From contig JANQQF010000036.1 in NCBI GenBank assembly GCA_028285035.1, forward strand, positions 115,960-179,959: a DNA stretch of 64,000 nt, in the 5' to 3' direction. The notes beneath the pieces were generated by a model, which was given only the letters and a program-made list of their open reading frames with translations, ran no database searches and had not been told where the DNA came from. Below, one piece after another: positions 26,896 through 34,800 of this stretch; the first letter of the stretch is position 1, and the number at the start of each line of letters is the position of its first letter. The DNA is from Phycisphaerae bacterium. Its GTDB lineage: Bacteria; Chloroflexota; Anaerolineae; 4572-78; J111. The translations under genes were made by a program, and so were the position numbers.

Positions 26896-27348
26896 TTAGC
26901 TGGCGTTAACATCAATTTTCTTGACATCTTCACGAGCTTCAGCCACTTTTGGGAGGGTAACGGTCAGGAGACCATTCTTAAGGACGGCTTCAACTCTGTC
27001 GAGTTGAACATCAACGGGTAGTCTGACGCTGCGCTTGAAAGAACCGTAGCGACGCTCAACGCGGTGATAGTTTTCACCTTTGTCTTCGCTCTTAGATTTC
27101 TTTTCCCCGCTAATCGTCAACACTCCACGCTCTAGGGAAACATCTAAATCTGCTTCATCCAGCCCAGGCAATTCAGCAGAAACTTTGAATGCTTCTTCTA
27201 TTTCGCTGACATCTAACTTGGGGCTAAAGGCTGGGCCTAGCTGACCAAAGGAGCGATCACTATCGCTGAAAAATTCATCAAACAATCGATCAAATGGATT
27301 CGCCGAGGGGCGTCGTACCAGCCAAGGATTTCGTCGTAAAGCTAACAT
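26896..27348 (-). CDS. Hsp20/alpha-crystallin small heat shock protein
   Basis: 150 residues. An ATP-independent holdase that binds unfolding proteins. The N-terminal arm (NPFDRLFDEFF) precedes an alpha-crystallin domain at about 45-138, with AELPGLDEADLDVSLERGVL, the LTISGEKK strand and NGLLTVTLPK. A short C-terminal tail follows, and the usual IxI motif is replaced by KKIDVN. The ribosome site GGAGG lies 9 bp upstream of the ATG. I see no CIRCE element in the upstream 250 bp, so regulation is not evident. A strong terminator follows. Confidence 0.95.
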   Translation of the reverse strand: MLALRRNPWLVRRPSANPFDRLFDEFFSDSDRSFGQLGPAFSPKLDVSEIEEAFKVSAELPGLDEADLDVSLERGVLTISGEKKSKSEDKGENYHRVERRYGSFKRSVRLPVDVQLDRVEAVLKNGLLTVTLPKVAEAREDVKKIDVNAS

Positions 27349-27653
27349 AATTCACAACCTCCGTAGTGTTTATTGGATTTTTGAGGGTCACGTAGTTGAC
27401 TAATGGACACTCTGGTAAAAATAGTTCAAGGAAAATATGCAACCTCGCAAATTCTATTCTATTTATCTTATAGCCTTATTTTATGCAGCTTCTGTTAGAT
27501 TTGTACTGACAAAATAATAGAGAAGTGTTAGAGGAAAAAATAGATTTTTTGGGAATTTTGGAAAAAAGGATTGACAGGGGGCTAAAAATATGATATTTTG
27601 GGTATCGTAGTTACTGCTGACTTGGACATAAAAAAGTAAACAAGATGTTTTGT

Positions 27654-27703
27654 TTCATAAACTATCTTGAAAAGTTTAGAAAGTTACGTCTGGGTCAGTA
27701 AAT
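27654..27703 (+). repeat. 50-bp dispersed repeat, copy B
   Basis: 47 of 50 bases match the reverse complement of 31-80. It lies in the 640-bp gap between hsp20 and the tRNA gene. The gap before it (27349-27653) is AT-rich and shows no other structure. Confidence 0.75.
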
Positions 27704-27724
27704 TCCAGTGAAAGGAAAACAGGT

Positions 27725-27853
27725 ATGTATCATATCCAATCAATTATCCCCAACCTCCCAACACATAATACAATAGCCTGTTTTGATTTGATTAGTCGCG
27801 ATCATCTTCGGACTAAGGTCACTGGTTTGATACCCTCCCCTAACATATGTTAG
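27725..27853 (+). CDS. Possible short ORF (42 aa) or small RNA unit
   Basis: An ATG behind AAAGGA opens a 42-codon frame ending at TAG 27851-27853; a terminator follows 27 bp later. The peptide shows no recognised motif. The pairing of a ribosome site, a short frame and a terminator suggests a transcribed unit, which could equally be a non-coding RNA. Low confidence. Confidence 0.25.
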   Translation: MYHIQSIIPNLPTHNTIACFDLISRDHLRTKVTGLIPSPNIC

Positions 27854-27879
27854 CGTTACCCAAGTTTGCTACATCCAGG

Positions 27880-27912
27880 GCGTGAGACCAGTGGTCATCA
27901 CGCTCTTTTTTT
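27880..27912 (+). terminator. Rho-independent terminator upstream of the tRNA
   Basis: GCGTGA-GACC pairs with GGTC-(A)-TCACGC around a 3-nt loop, then seven T. It ends a transcript from the 27.7-kb region and insulates the tRNA/RNA-repair genes downstream. Confidence 0.8.
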
Positions 27913-27933
27913 GTTTTGGCCCTACCGTACTCG

Positions 27934-27990
27934 TGAATGGTGATTGTCAATTAATAATTCACAATTCACCATCCACAATTCACAATTAAT
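27934..27990. repeat. Text-like AATTCACAATTCACC repeat before the tRNA
   Basis: Degenerate tandem units related to those at 31625-31680 and 45133-45170. Any tRNA promoter must lie within this stretch; none is clear. Confidence 0.5.
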
Positions 27991-27992
27991 CT

Positions 27993-28084
27993 GCCCCCGT
28001 AGCTCAATGGTAAGAGCAGCAGGCTTATACCCTGTGTAGTGTCTGATAAACACAAGGTTCCCGGTTCGAGTCCGGGCGGGGGTA
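27993..28084 (+). tRNA. Atypical tRNA-Ile-like gene with two tandem anticodon arms (UAU and GAU)
   Basis: 92 nt. Acceptor arms 27993-27999 and 28077-28083 pair over 7 bp (terminal G1-U72 wobble), A73 is 28084, and CCA is not encoded. D stem GCTC/GAGC with loop AATGGTAA, and T arm CCCGG-TTCGAGT-CCGGG, are canonical. Between them lie two hairpins. The first, 28019-28035, has a 5-bp stem and loop CTTATAC (anticodon UAU, 28026-28028). The second, 28039-28053, has a 4-bp stem and loop CTGATAA (anticodon GAU, 28045-28047). Read with the first arm, the second becomes a long variable arm. Read with the second, a normal 73-nt class I tRNA-Ile appears with a 5-nt variable loop AGGTT and a 19-nt insertion. 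C4-G69, U12-A23 and A73 agree with isoleucine identity elements. It ends 31 bp before the kinase gene of an RNA-repair cluster. Confidence 0.75.
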
Positions 28085-28115
28085 CAAGGCATCAAATCCA
28101 TTTAAGGGGTGGGTC

Positions 28116-28565
28116 ATGGAAGCAATTATTCTTATCGGCATCCAAGCGACGGGTAAGAGCACCTTTTATCGTGAGCGATTTTTCAGAACGCACATTAGGA
28201 TCAGTCTGGATCAATTGAGAACCAGACACCGAGAGCAGCGTTTCTTGAGCACTTGTTTGGAAACAAATCAGAAATTCGTGGTCGACAACACCAACCCAAC
28301 ACCAGAGAATCGACACCGATACATAATCCCAGCCCAGCAGGCGAAATTTGCGGTCATTGGCTACTACTTTGAATCAAAAATTGAAGCCGCTTTGGGCCGA
28401 AATGCCCAGCGAACTGGGGACGAGGTTATCCCTGAGGCAGGGGTTCTGGCGATCTACAGCCGGCTGAGGCTACCAACATTCGATGAAGGATTCGATGAGC
28501 TATATTACGTCCGCATCAGTGATGAAGGACGATTTCACATAGAGCGATGGACAGATGAAATTTGA
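28116..28565 (+). CDS. Polynucleotide 5'-kinase-like P-loop protein (T4 Pnk type)
   Basis: 149 residues. Walker A GIQATGKST at about residues 8-16 is followed by SLDQLR, matching the Asp-x-x-Arg of T4 Pnk-type 5'-OH kinases, and a Walker-B-like VVDNTNPTPENR. It lacks the phosphatase domain of full Pnkp. The inferred role is phosphorylation of 5'-OH RNA ends left by anticodon-cleaving nucleases, which a classical ligase needs. AAGGGG lies 6 bp before the ATG. Its end overlaps the Thg1-like start by 11 bases, so the two are co-translated. Small P-loop kinases of this group are also annotated simply as AAA ATPases; the neighbours favour RNA repair. Confidence 0.8.
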   Translation: MEAIILIGIQATGKSTFYRERFFRTHIRISLDQLRTRHREQRFLSTCLETNQKFVVDNTNPTPENRHRYIIPAQQAKFAVIGYYFESKIEAALGRNAQRTGDEVIPEAGVLAIYSRLRLPTFDEGFDELYYVRISDEGRFHIERWTDEI

Positions 28566-29328
28566 TGAATTAGACAACAAAATGCGAATATTCGAAACCG
28601 CCCACGATCAATTTGTGCTCCCTGGCATTCATATGGTCGCTCGATTGGATGGGCGCGGTTTCACCAAACTTACTAAAGATGTGCATCGCTTCAAGGCCCC
28701 CTTTGATGAACGCTTTCGCAATCATATGGTAGCAACAACGGAACATCTGATGAATTGTGGCTTTCGAGTTATCTATGGCTACACGCAGAGTGATGAGATT
28801 TCGCTATTACTCCATCCTGAGGAAGCCATCTTTGGTCGGAAATTGCGCAAGTACAATTCGGTCTTGGCTGGAGAAGCCAGCGCGGCCTTTACCCTAAGCC
28901 TACAAGCCCACGCCACCTTTGACTGCCGGATTTCACAGCTCCCCACCCTTGATGATGTGGTCGATTATTTTCGCTGGCGCAGTGAGGATGCCCATCGCAA
29001 CGCTCTAAACGCGCACTGTTATTGGATGTTACGTAAAAACGGCGTCTCGGTCCAAGCGGCCACAGAACAGCTCCGTGGGGCCCCCGTCGCTGAGAAAAAC
29101 GAGCTGTTGTTTCAGCACGGGATCAACTTTAACAATCTGCCAAACTGGCAAAAACGTGGCACGGGGCTGTATTGGGAGAACTACCAGAAGGAAGCGCAAA
29201 ATCCGCAGACGGGTGAAACTGTCTTTGCCCAACGTCGACGACTGGTCACTAACTTGGAATTACCAATGCGAGATGCGTACAGCGACTTTATTGAAGCGTT
29301 ACTTCAAACAAAGACAGATAACCAATGA
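28555..29328 (+). CDS. Thg1-like tRNA 3'-5' polymerase (tRNA-His guanylyltransferase family)
   Basis: 257 residues. The polymerase-palm metal sites are visible: ARLDGRGFTKL near residue 30 and YTQSDEIS near residue 77. Where eukaryotic Thg1 has a HINNLYN motif this protein reads NAHCYWML, so it is closer to bacterial and archaeal Thg1-like proteins. Those add nucleotides to the 5' end of truncated tRNA in template-dependent 3'-5' fashion. Its gene overlaps the kinase gene by 11 bases. In this cluster a role in restoring damaged 5' ends before sealing is plausible. Note that the adjacent tRNA has a weak terminal G1-U72 pair. Confidence 0.9.
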   Translation: MKFDELDNKMRIFETAHDQFVLPGIHMVARLDGRGFTKLTKDVHRFKAPFDERFRNHMVATTEHLMNCGFRVIYGYTQSDEISLLLHPEEAIFGRKLRKYNSVLAGEASAAFTLSLQAHATFDCRISQLPTLDDVVDYFRWRSEDAHRNALNAHCYWMLRKNGVSVQAATEQLRGAPVAEKNELLFQHGINFNNLPNWQKRGTGLYWENYQKEAQNPQTGETVFAQRRRLVTNLELPMRDAYSDFIEALLQTKTDNQ

Positions 29329-29402
29329 AACTTTCAGAATATTTATAGCGTTATCCAACAAAAGAAGCGTTCAAATAGATTGAAATCTACGACTAGAGGA
29401 TT

Positions 29403-29423
29403 AAACAGGCTTCAAGCTTGTTT
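29403..29423 (+). other. Hairpin between the Thg1-like and ligase genes
   Basis: 8-bp stem AAACAGGC/GCTTGTTT with a 5-nt loop in the 168-bp spacer, extendable with interruptions into CTAG/CTAG flanks. No proper T-run follows, so it may attenuate or be a processing site rather than terminate. Confidence 0.4.
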
Positions 29424-29496
29424 CCTAGACTAGCAGCAGAATTCATTCTCCTTGTACCGTCAATAATTCCTCGACTTATCAACTAGGAGGCACAAA

Positions 29497-30123
29497 ATGA
29501 AGGAATACCACAAGATCCAAACGGTTTACAAGCGTAATCCAGAAACAAGATTCAAGACCTTACTTGAAGGCGATTACTCCCTGCCCGAATTTGCGTTCCT
29601 AGCAAAAAATGAGTGGGTTTTTACAGAGAAGGTCGATGGCACGAATATTCGGGTAATGTTTGATGGCGAGCAAATCACTTTTGGTGGCAAGACAGATAAC
29701 GCTCAAATCCCAGCCTTTTTGGTGGCGCGTCTCAATGAGCGATTCCTACCTCAACTTGAGGCCTTCAAAGATATCTTTGGCGAAGCGGTATGTCTATACG
29801 GTGAGGGTTACGGGGCCAAAATCCAAAAAGGTGGCGGTAACTACCGTCAAGACCAGGACTTCGTGCTGTTCGACGTCAAAGTTGGGAAGTGGTGGCTACA
29901 GCGTGAGGACGTGGAGGACATTGCGTCTAAACTTAGCCTAGACATCGTGCCTATCATCGGCAGCGGGACCCTGTTCGACATGGTCGAGCAAGCCCGACAC
30001 GGCTTCAATTCTATCTGGGGTGATTTCAAGGCCGAAGGAATTGTCGCCCGGCCCGCCACCGAACTTAAGAGCCGCAATGGGAAGCGTATCATCACCAAAA
30101 TCAAGCATCGAGACTTTCGATAA
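29497..30123 (+). CDS. Minimal Rnl-type ATP-dependent RNA ligase
   Basis: 208 residues consisting of the nucleotidyltransferase domain alone. Motif I is EKVDGTN (AMP-accepting Lys near residue 46), with GEGYGAKIQ, an EGIVARP motif IV and the motif V KIKHRDF at the very end. T4 Rnl2 and DraRnl (DRB0094) are about 330-340 residues because of an additional domain, which is absent here. It should seal 3'-OH and 5'-phosphate RNA ends after a 5'-kinase step, which fits the kinase gene two genes upstream. A strong ribosome site (GGAGG) precedes it. Whether it works alone or needs a partner for nick binding is unknown. Confidence 0.85.
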   Translation: MKEYHKIQTVYKRNPETRFKTLLEGDYSLPEFAFLAKNEWVFTEKVDGTNIRVMFDGEQITFGGKTDNAQIPAFLVARLNERFLPQLEAFKDIFGEAVCLYGEGYGAKIQKGGGNYRQDQDFVLFDVKVGKWWLQREDVEDIASKLSLDIVPIIGSGTLFDMVEQARHGFNSIWGDFKAEGIVARPATELKSRNGKRIITKIKHRDFR

Positions 30124-30147
30124 CAAAAATGGATCGACGATTAGATT

Positions 30148-30184
30148 TTGACTGGTGCCCAAACTGAGTTTGGGCACCAGTCAA
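30148..30184 (+). other. Perfect 17-bp hairpin between the two ligase genes
   Basis: Arms 30148-30164 and 30168-30184 are fully complementary with a 3-nt TGA loop. No T-run follows, so it is not a standard terminator. It could stabilise mRNA ends, control RtcB expression or serve as a protein-binding site. Confidence 0.85.
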
Positions 30185-30220
30185 TCAATCTTCCAACCGA
30201 CCAGTATATGAGGCAACATC

Positions 30221-31627
30221 ATGAACACAAACGCACTTCTACGAAAACACGGCTATAACGCCATGACCGTTGATAATTTTGGGCAAGTGGCCCGCCGAGC
30301 AGCCGCATTGGCAAAGGAAGCGGACGCGACCGAGGAAAGCGTAATCGCTCAAATCCAGACTGAATTTGGCAAGGAAGAGGTGGTCACGCTGTTGGAGAAG
30401 CCACAGCCTTACGCGATGTATGGGACACCTGGCGTCCACTTCGACTACGGCGTGGTCGAGCAGATGAATACGGTCTCACGCCTGCCTGTTTTTGCCAAAG
30501 GGGCAGTATTGCCTGATGCGCACAAAGGCTATGCTCTGCCCATCGGGGGAGTGGCTGCCTTACACCGGGCCGTGTCACCGTACGGTGTGGGGGTAGACAT
30601 CGCTTGCCGGATGTGCATGACGATTTTTGAGGATTTGAGTCCCGCCGAAATGATGGACAAGCGAGATGCCCTGTTCAGCGATTTGGTGGCCGAAACGCGT
30701 TTTGGCTTCGAGGATTTTGCGAATAAGCCACGCAAACACCCAGTAATGGATGATTCGATGTGGACGAACAAGAGCCTACCGCTACACCGTCACGTAGATC
30801 GGGCCAGCAAGCAGCTTGGTTCATCGGGTGGGGGTAACCACTTCGCTGACTTGATGCGCGGAACGGTAGTCAAATCCGTGCCGTGGCTGCCGTTGCCCGT
30901 CGGCGCGGAGTTTACCGCCTTGCTCACCCATAGCGGCAGTCGAGGAGTGGGTCACAAGATGGCAACGTACTATAGCCATGTGGCCCAGCAAAAGACAGCC
31001 CTGATTGCACGGGGAATCCCGAAGGAGTATGGCTGGCTGTCGATTGATGAAGATGCTGGACGTGAATATCTAGAGGTGATGCGGCTGATGGGGCGATATG
31101 CTCAGGCCAATCACCACCTGATCCACGCCCACTTTTTAAAGCGAACAGGGCTAACGCCGTTGGCGGTTACCGGGACCGAAATCAAGCTCCCAATGGGTGC
31201 CCCGCACTTCTCGGTCATCGAAAACCACCACAACTTTGCTTGGGTGGAGGATGATTGGGTAATTCACCGCAAAGGGGCTACACCTGCCGGAGTTGATGTA
31301 GCGGGGTTGATCCCTGGGTCATCGGGGACAAAGTCCTTTTTGGTGAACGGCTTGGGCCACCCAGACAGTCTGGCCTCATCTAGTCACGGGGCGGGCCGTC
31401 CCTTCAGCCGCTCGGAGGCGAAGCGTCGGCACGATCCCGAGTTCGTCAAGAGCTGGATGCGTCAACACGACATCGCCCACCAAAGCGTAGCTGCGGATGA
31501 AACGCTGATGGCCTACAAAGATATCGAAACCGTCATCGGTCTACAAGATGGTATTCTAGTTGACATCGTCGCCGAGATGTTTCCTGTCGCGGTGCGCATG
31601 GGAGGGAAGTCGGACGATGGAGACTGA
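30221..31627 (+). CDS. RtcB-family RNA ligase
   Basis: 468 residues. RtcB joins 2',3'-cyclic-phosphate or 3'-phosphate ends to 5'-OH ends using GTP and Mn2+. The metal site is GVDIACRMC (Asp and Cys conserved, but the usual Gly after Cys is Arg), then GGGNHF, HSGSRGVGH, ENHHNF, and the guanylylated-His motif SSHGAGR. The DIACRM variant marks a subfamily distinct from E. coli RtcB. It therefore complements the Rnl-type ligase: one seals healed ends, the other seals raw nuclease ends. It follows a 17-bp hairpin by 36 bp. No rtcA or rtcR gene is present. Confidence 0.92.
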   Translation: MNTNALLRKHGYNAMTVDNFGQVARRAAALAKEADATEESVIAQIQTEFGKEEVVTLLEKPQPYAMYGTPGVHFDYGVVEQMNTVSRLPVFAKGAVLPDAHKGYALPIGGVAALHRAVSPYGVGVDIACRMCMTIFEDLSPAEMMDKRDALFSDLVAETRFGFEDFANKPRKHPVMDDSMWTNKSLPLHRHVDRASKQLGSSGGGNHFADLMRGTVVKSVPWLPLPVGAEFTALLTHSGSRGVGHKMATYYSHVAQQKTALIARGIPKEYGWLSIDEDAGREYLEVMRLMGRYAQANHHLIHAHFLKRTGLTPLAVTGTEIKLPMGAPHFSVIENHHNFAWVEDDWVIHRKGATPAGVDVAGLIPGSSGTKSFLVNGLGHPDSLASSSHGAGRPFSRSEAKRRHDPEFVKSWMRQHDIAHQSVAADETLMAYKDIETVIGLQDGILVDIVAEMFPVAVRMGGKSDDGD

Positions 31628-31770
31628 GTGATTGTGAGTTGTGGATGGTGAATTGTGAGTGAAAAGACAATTCGCCATCCACTTTGACAAAAATGGGATT
31701 CAAAGATAAAGGTCTGCAACATTTAAAGACGTCCTACGTAATACGTAGTACACGATACGTTATTTGCAGG
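31628..31770. repeat. Text-like repeats between rtcB and the 1112-aa gene
   Basis: 31630-31680 has GTGAATTGTGAGTG-type units with an inverted echo; 31730-31765 has TACGTA-type palindromic units. Both families recur elsewhere in the window. The 211-bp gap may hold a separate promoter for the large gene, not identified. Confidence 0.55.
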
Positions 31771-31838
31771 CATTGAGCATTTAAACAAAAAATATGTTGA
31801 TTACCCCCTGAATCCCAACTAAACCCGAAAGGTTTATC

Positions 31839-34800
31839 GTGAAACCGCTAGATTTACGAGAAACATCACATAAAACGGCAATGGCCCGGGGTCGGCTGAT
31901 TCTGACTGCTGAGATGGGCTGGTTGCCAGGATTTCCATTAGCCCAAGGGGATGGCTATATCGAGTGGTTTAGCCTGCCCCGTGGGGGCGACACCTCGCCA
32001 ACCCTGATCACGCTTGAGCGTAACCATCTACATCGGGCTACCTATACTTGGCAAAAGATGCGTTATCGTTTTCCAAAGGTGCTCCCTCGTTTAGTCGAGG
32101 ATCGTGATCGGTGGGTGGCCGGGGTGCCTGAGTTGCTCAACAATCTAAATCGAGCGATTCATCAGGGGGATCGCTTGCCAAACACCTTGCTTTACATTGA
32201 TGGTGCCTTTTCACTGTGGATCGTGACGCAGGCCGAAACATTGCTCAAACATCATCCTGAATTACGGCCCGTGTTAAACGCGCTCACTTGGATCACCTAC
32301 CTTTCACCCGCCGAGTTAAGCAAATCGCTCACTTGGCTCGAACAATATAGCGATTCGCTCACTACCCTGCTGGCTCATCTGCCGCAACAGGAAGGGCTAA
32401 CCACCATTTTGAACATATGGAATATTAGTCGACACCAGAAACCGCAGGATATGGCGGGGTTGCTTCGCTTTTTGGGTGATGCCCGTATCTATTCGCTCAA
32501 GATGGATGGCTTGGGGACTTACATCAACGATTGGGTGGTCGCATTACGAAGGATTGGCAAAGACAAGCCGGTGCCGGTTATCCCTGAGCCGACAAAATCG
32601 GAGTGGGGACCTATGCTGCTCACATTTGTCCAGTGGTTGATGGAGCAAGATAAAGTCGTTATCCGACAGGCGTTGGCCCTGTTTGATGTTCTGTTTCCCA
32701 TCGAAATTCTGGATTACTATGAGCAGTGGTGGCAAACAATGGAGGGTCATCTCAAGGAAGCCCAAGCGTTGGTCTATATCAAGCACAACAAGTATACGCG
32801 CAAAGCGGCCAAAGAGCTGGCCAAGAAAATCGAAAATCATCCTAACAAAAAACCGTTGGATTTCGATCGGCAATATGTGCTGCAGGCGATCCAAAAAATT
32901 GCTGTATTGAAAGCACCAAAACTGACAAAACAAATCTGTGAGACCTTGGCCCTTTTGCCTTGGCGCGAAGGGAAAAAGCTGATCCGTATCAGATTTCTCA
33001 GCGAGTGGCTTCAATATGCAATCCAATCATCAAGGCGAATGGCATCGTATCAAAAACAGTTTCGACAGTGGCTAAAAACCTATCTCAAACAATCAGAGGA
33101 TATCAAGCCATTTTTGATCATGTGGGGTCACAACAACAAACGGCAACATGGACGGATTCACCATTTGGGTGATGATCTAATGCATGAAGAGCTGCCTACT
33201 CGTCTATGGAAGCCCATCTTTGCCACCTTCACGCGTTGTAATGAGGCGCGTGATGAACTGCTGGAGCAAAATGAGGCACGGCGGATCATCAAACTGGTAC
33301 AACTCACTAAGAATGTGGATATGAGCACAGCTTACTTCCTGGAGTTGTGCAAACACGATAGACAAATAAATTATATCGGGCCAGATATCGCTCAAGCTGC
33401 CCATCAACTGAGCGATACTGCCGAACAATTTGTCGCTTTGATTGAGGCCCTCCAGAATATTGACGGTGATCTATATGAGGTTGGCGACGCGCTAGTCCAA
33501 GTCACCCAATACCTTGATGAGGCGGGGTGGAATGGGGCGATGCGCACGCTGGTGCTATCGGGCGAGGTCGAAAGTCTGCGCAGCATCGGCCAGCGGTATC
33601 AGGCCCTACAGGCGTTTGGGGTCCCCATCGCGATTCCAGCTTTGCTATCAGAGGGTGAGGCCCCGTTCTGGATTCGACGATATCCGCACGCCTTCAGAAC
33701 AATTCTGACCCGACTGGCCAGTCTTACACCTGACGCTGAGGATATCGCCGGACGAATTTTGGACCAATGCTTTCTCAATCCAAGCAAGGTTCGGCAAGAG
33801 ATTGAAACGATTGAACAGCTGCTTCAGGAAAAGCCAGAGGAGGTCAAGCTCGTCCGACGTTTGGCAAATCTCAAGGCGCGGCTGGTTGTGTCTCAACCTG
33901 TACCACAGAGTCGAATGACAAAACTAAAGGAAAAGCTCGAACGCGCCACCTACCGCACATTGCTCCGCGTTTGGCAGGCTGATCTTGATCAAACCTTACG
34001 GCTCAAATTGGCCGAGTGGTTGGCTGTCGAAGATGTACCGGCCTGGTTTACAGAGCCACGGCAGCTTAGGCTTTTAGCGCCAATCTTTGGCCTCAATGGT
34101 AGCTTCCGTAGTCTGGCCCTGCGATTACTTCAGAAGCGCTGTGGCCCAGCCCCGTGGAGTCTCGTCGACGATCCAGCCAACCAAAGCTTTATCAAACGAA
34201 TGACGGCCCGGGGAATCGATATGGCCCCATGGCTAGAGCCATCTGAACCAGTAGCAATGACGGGCAAGAATGGAAAACAAGTTTGGCTTTCTTTTGAAAC
34301 AGATCCGTTGGAAATCTTTCTGATGGGCGAACACTTCAAAACCTGCTTGAGCTTGGGATCCTTCAATTTCTTCTCGGTCTTTGCCAACGCAGCGGACATC
34401 AATAAACAGGTGGTGTACGCTCGGGATGAACAAGGCAAAATCCAGGGGCGATGTCTGATGGCTATCACAAGCATCGGGACCATCTTGACCTTTGAGGCTT
34501 ATGCCCATGATCGAACACTTGGCTTTGACCAGATGATGGGGCAGTTCGCTGAGGGTTTAGCCCAGCAAATGAAGACGATGGTTGTGCAGCGAGGTGAGGT
34601 ACCACACCTGGTAGCCACTGATTGGTACGATGATGGGCCACAGTACTTTTCAGATCGACTGGCTTTCTTGAATTACGATGCTGACTTCCGAAACAGTCTC
34701 AAAACCCTACCCGTTGATGAATTTCTATCAGCCTTACAGCGGGAAAGTGGCACTGAGGATATCGAGCCGGTTATCTTGGAAAGCCTCATTCATCTTGATG

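Noticed and set aside
27349..27653. CIRCE element upstream of hsp20
   Set aside because: No TTAGCACTC-type inverted repeat is present.
27993..28084. Ordinary tRNA-Leu, -Ser or -Tyr with long variable arm
   Set aside because: Neither loop carries a Leu, Ser or Tyr anticodon, and the second hairpin has a 7-nt anticodon-type loop rather than a 3-4-nt variable-arm loop.
27654..28084. Mobile element integrated at the tRNA
   Set aside because: No integrase, no duplicated tRNA 3' end and no phage genes are found nearby.
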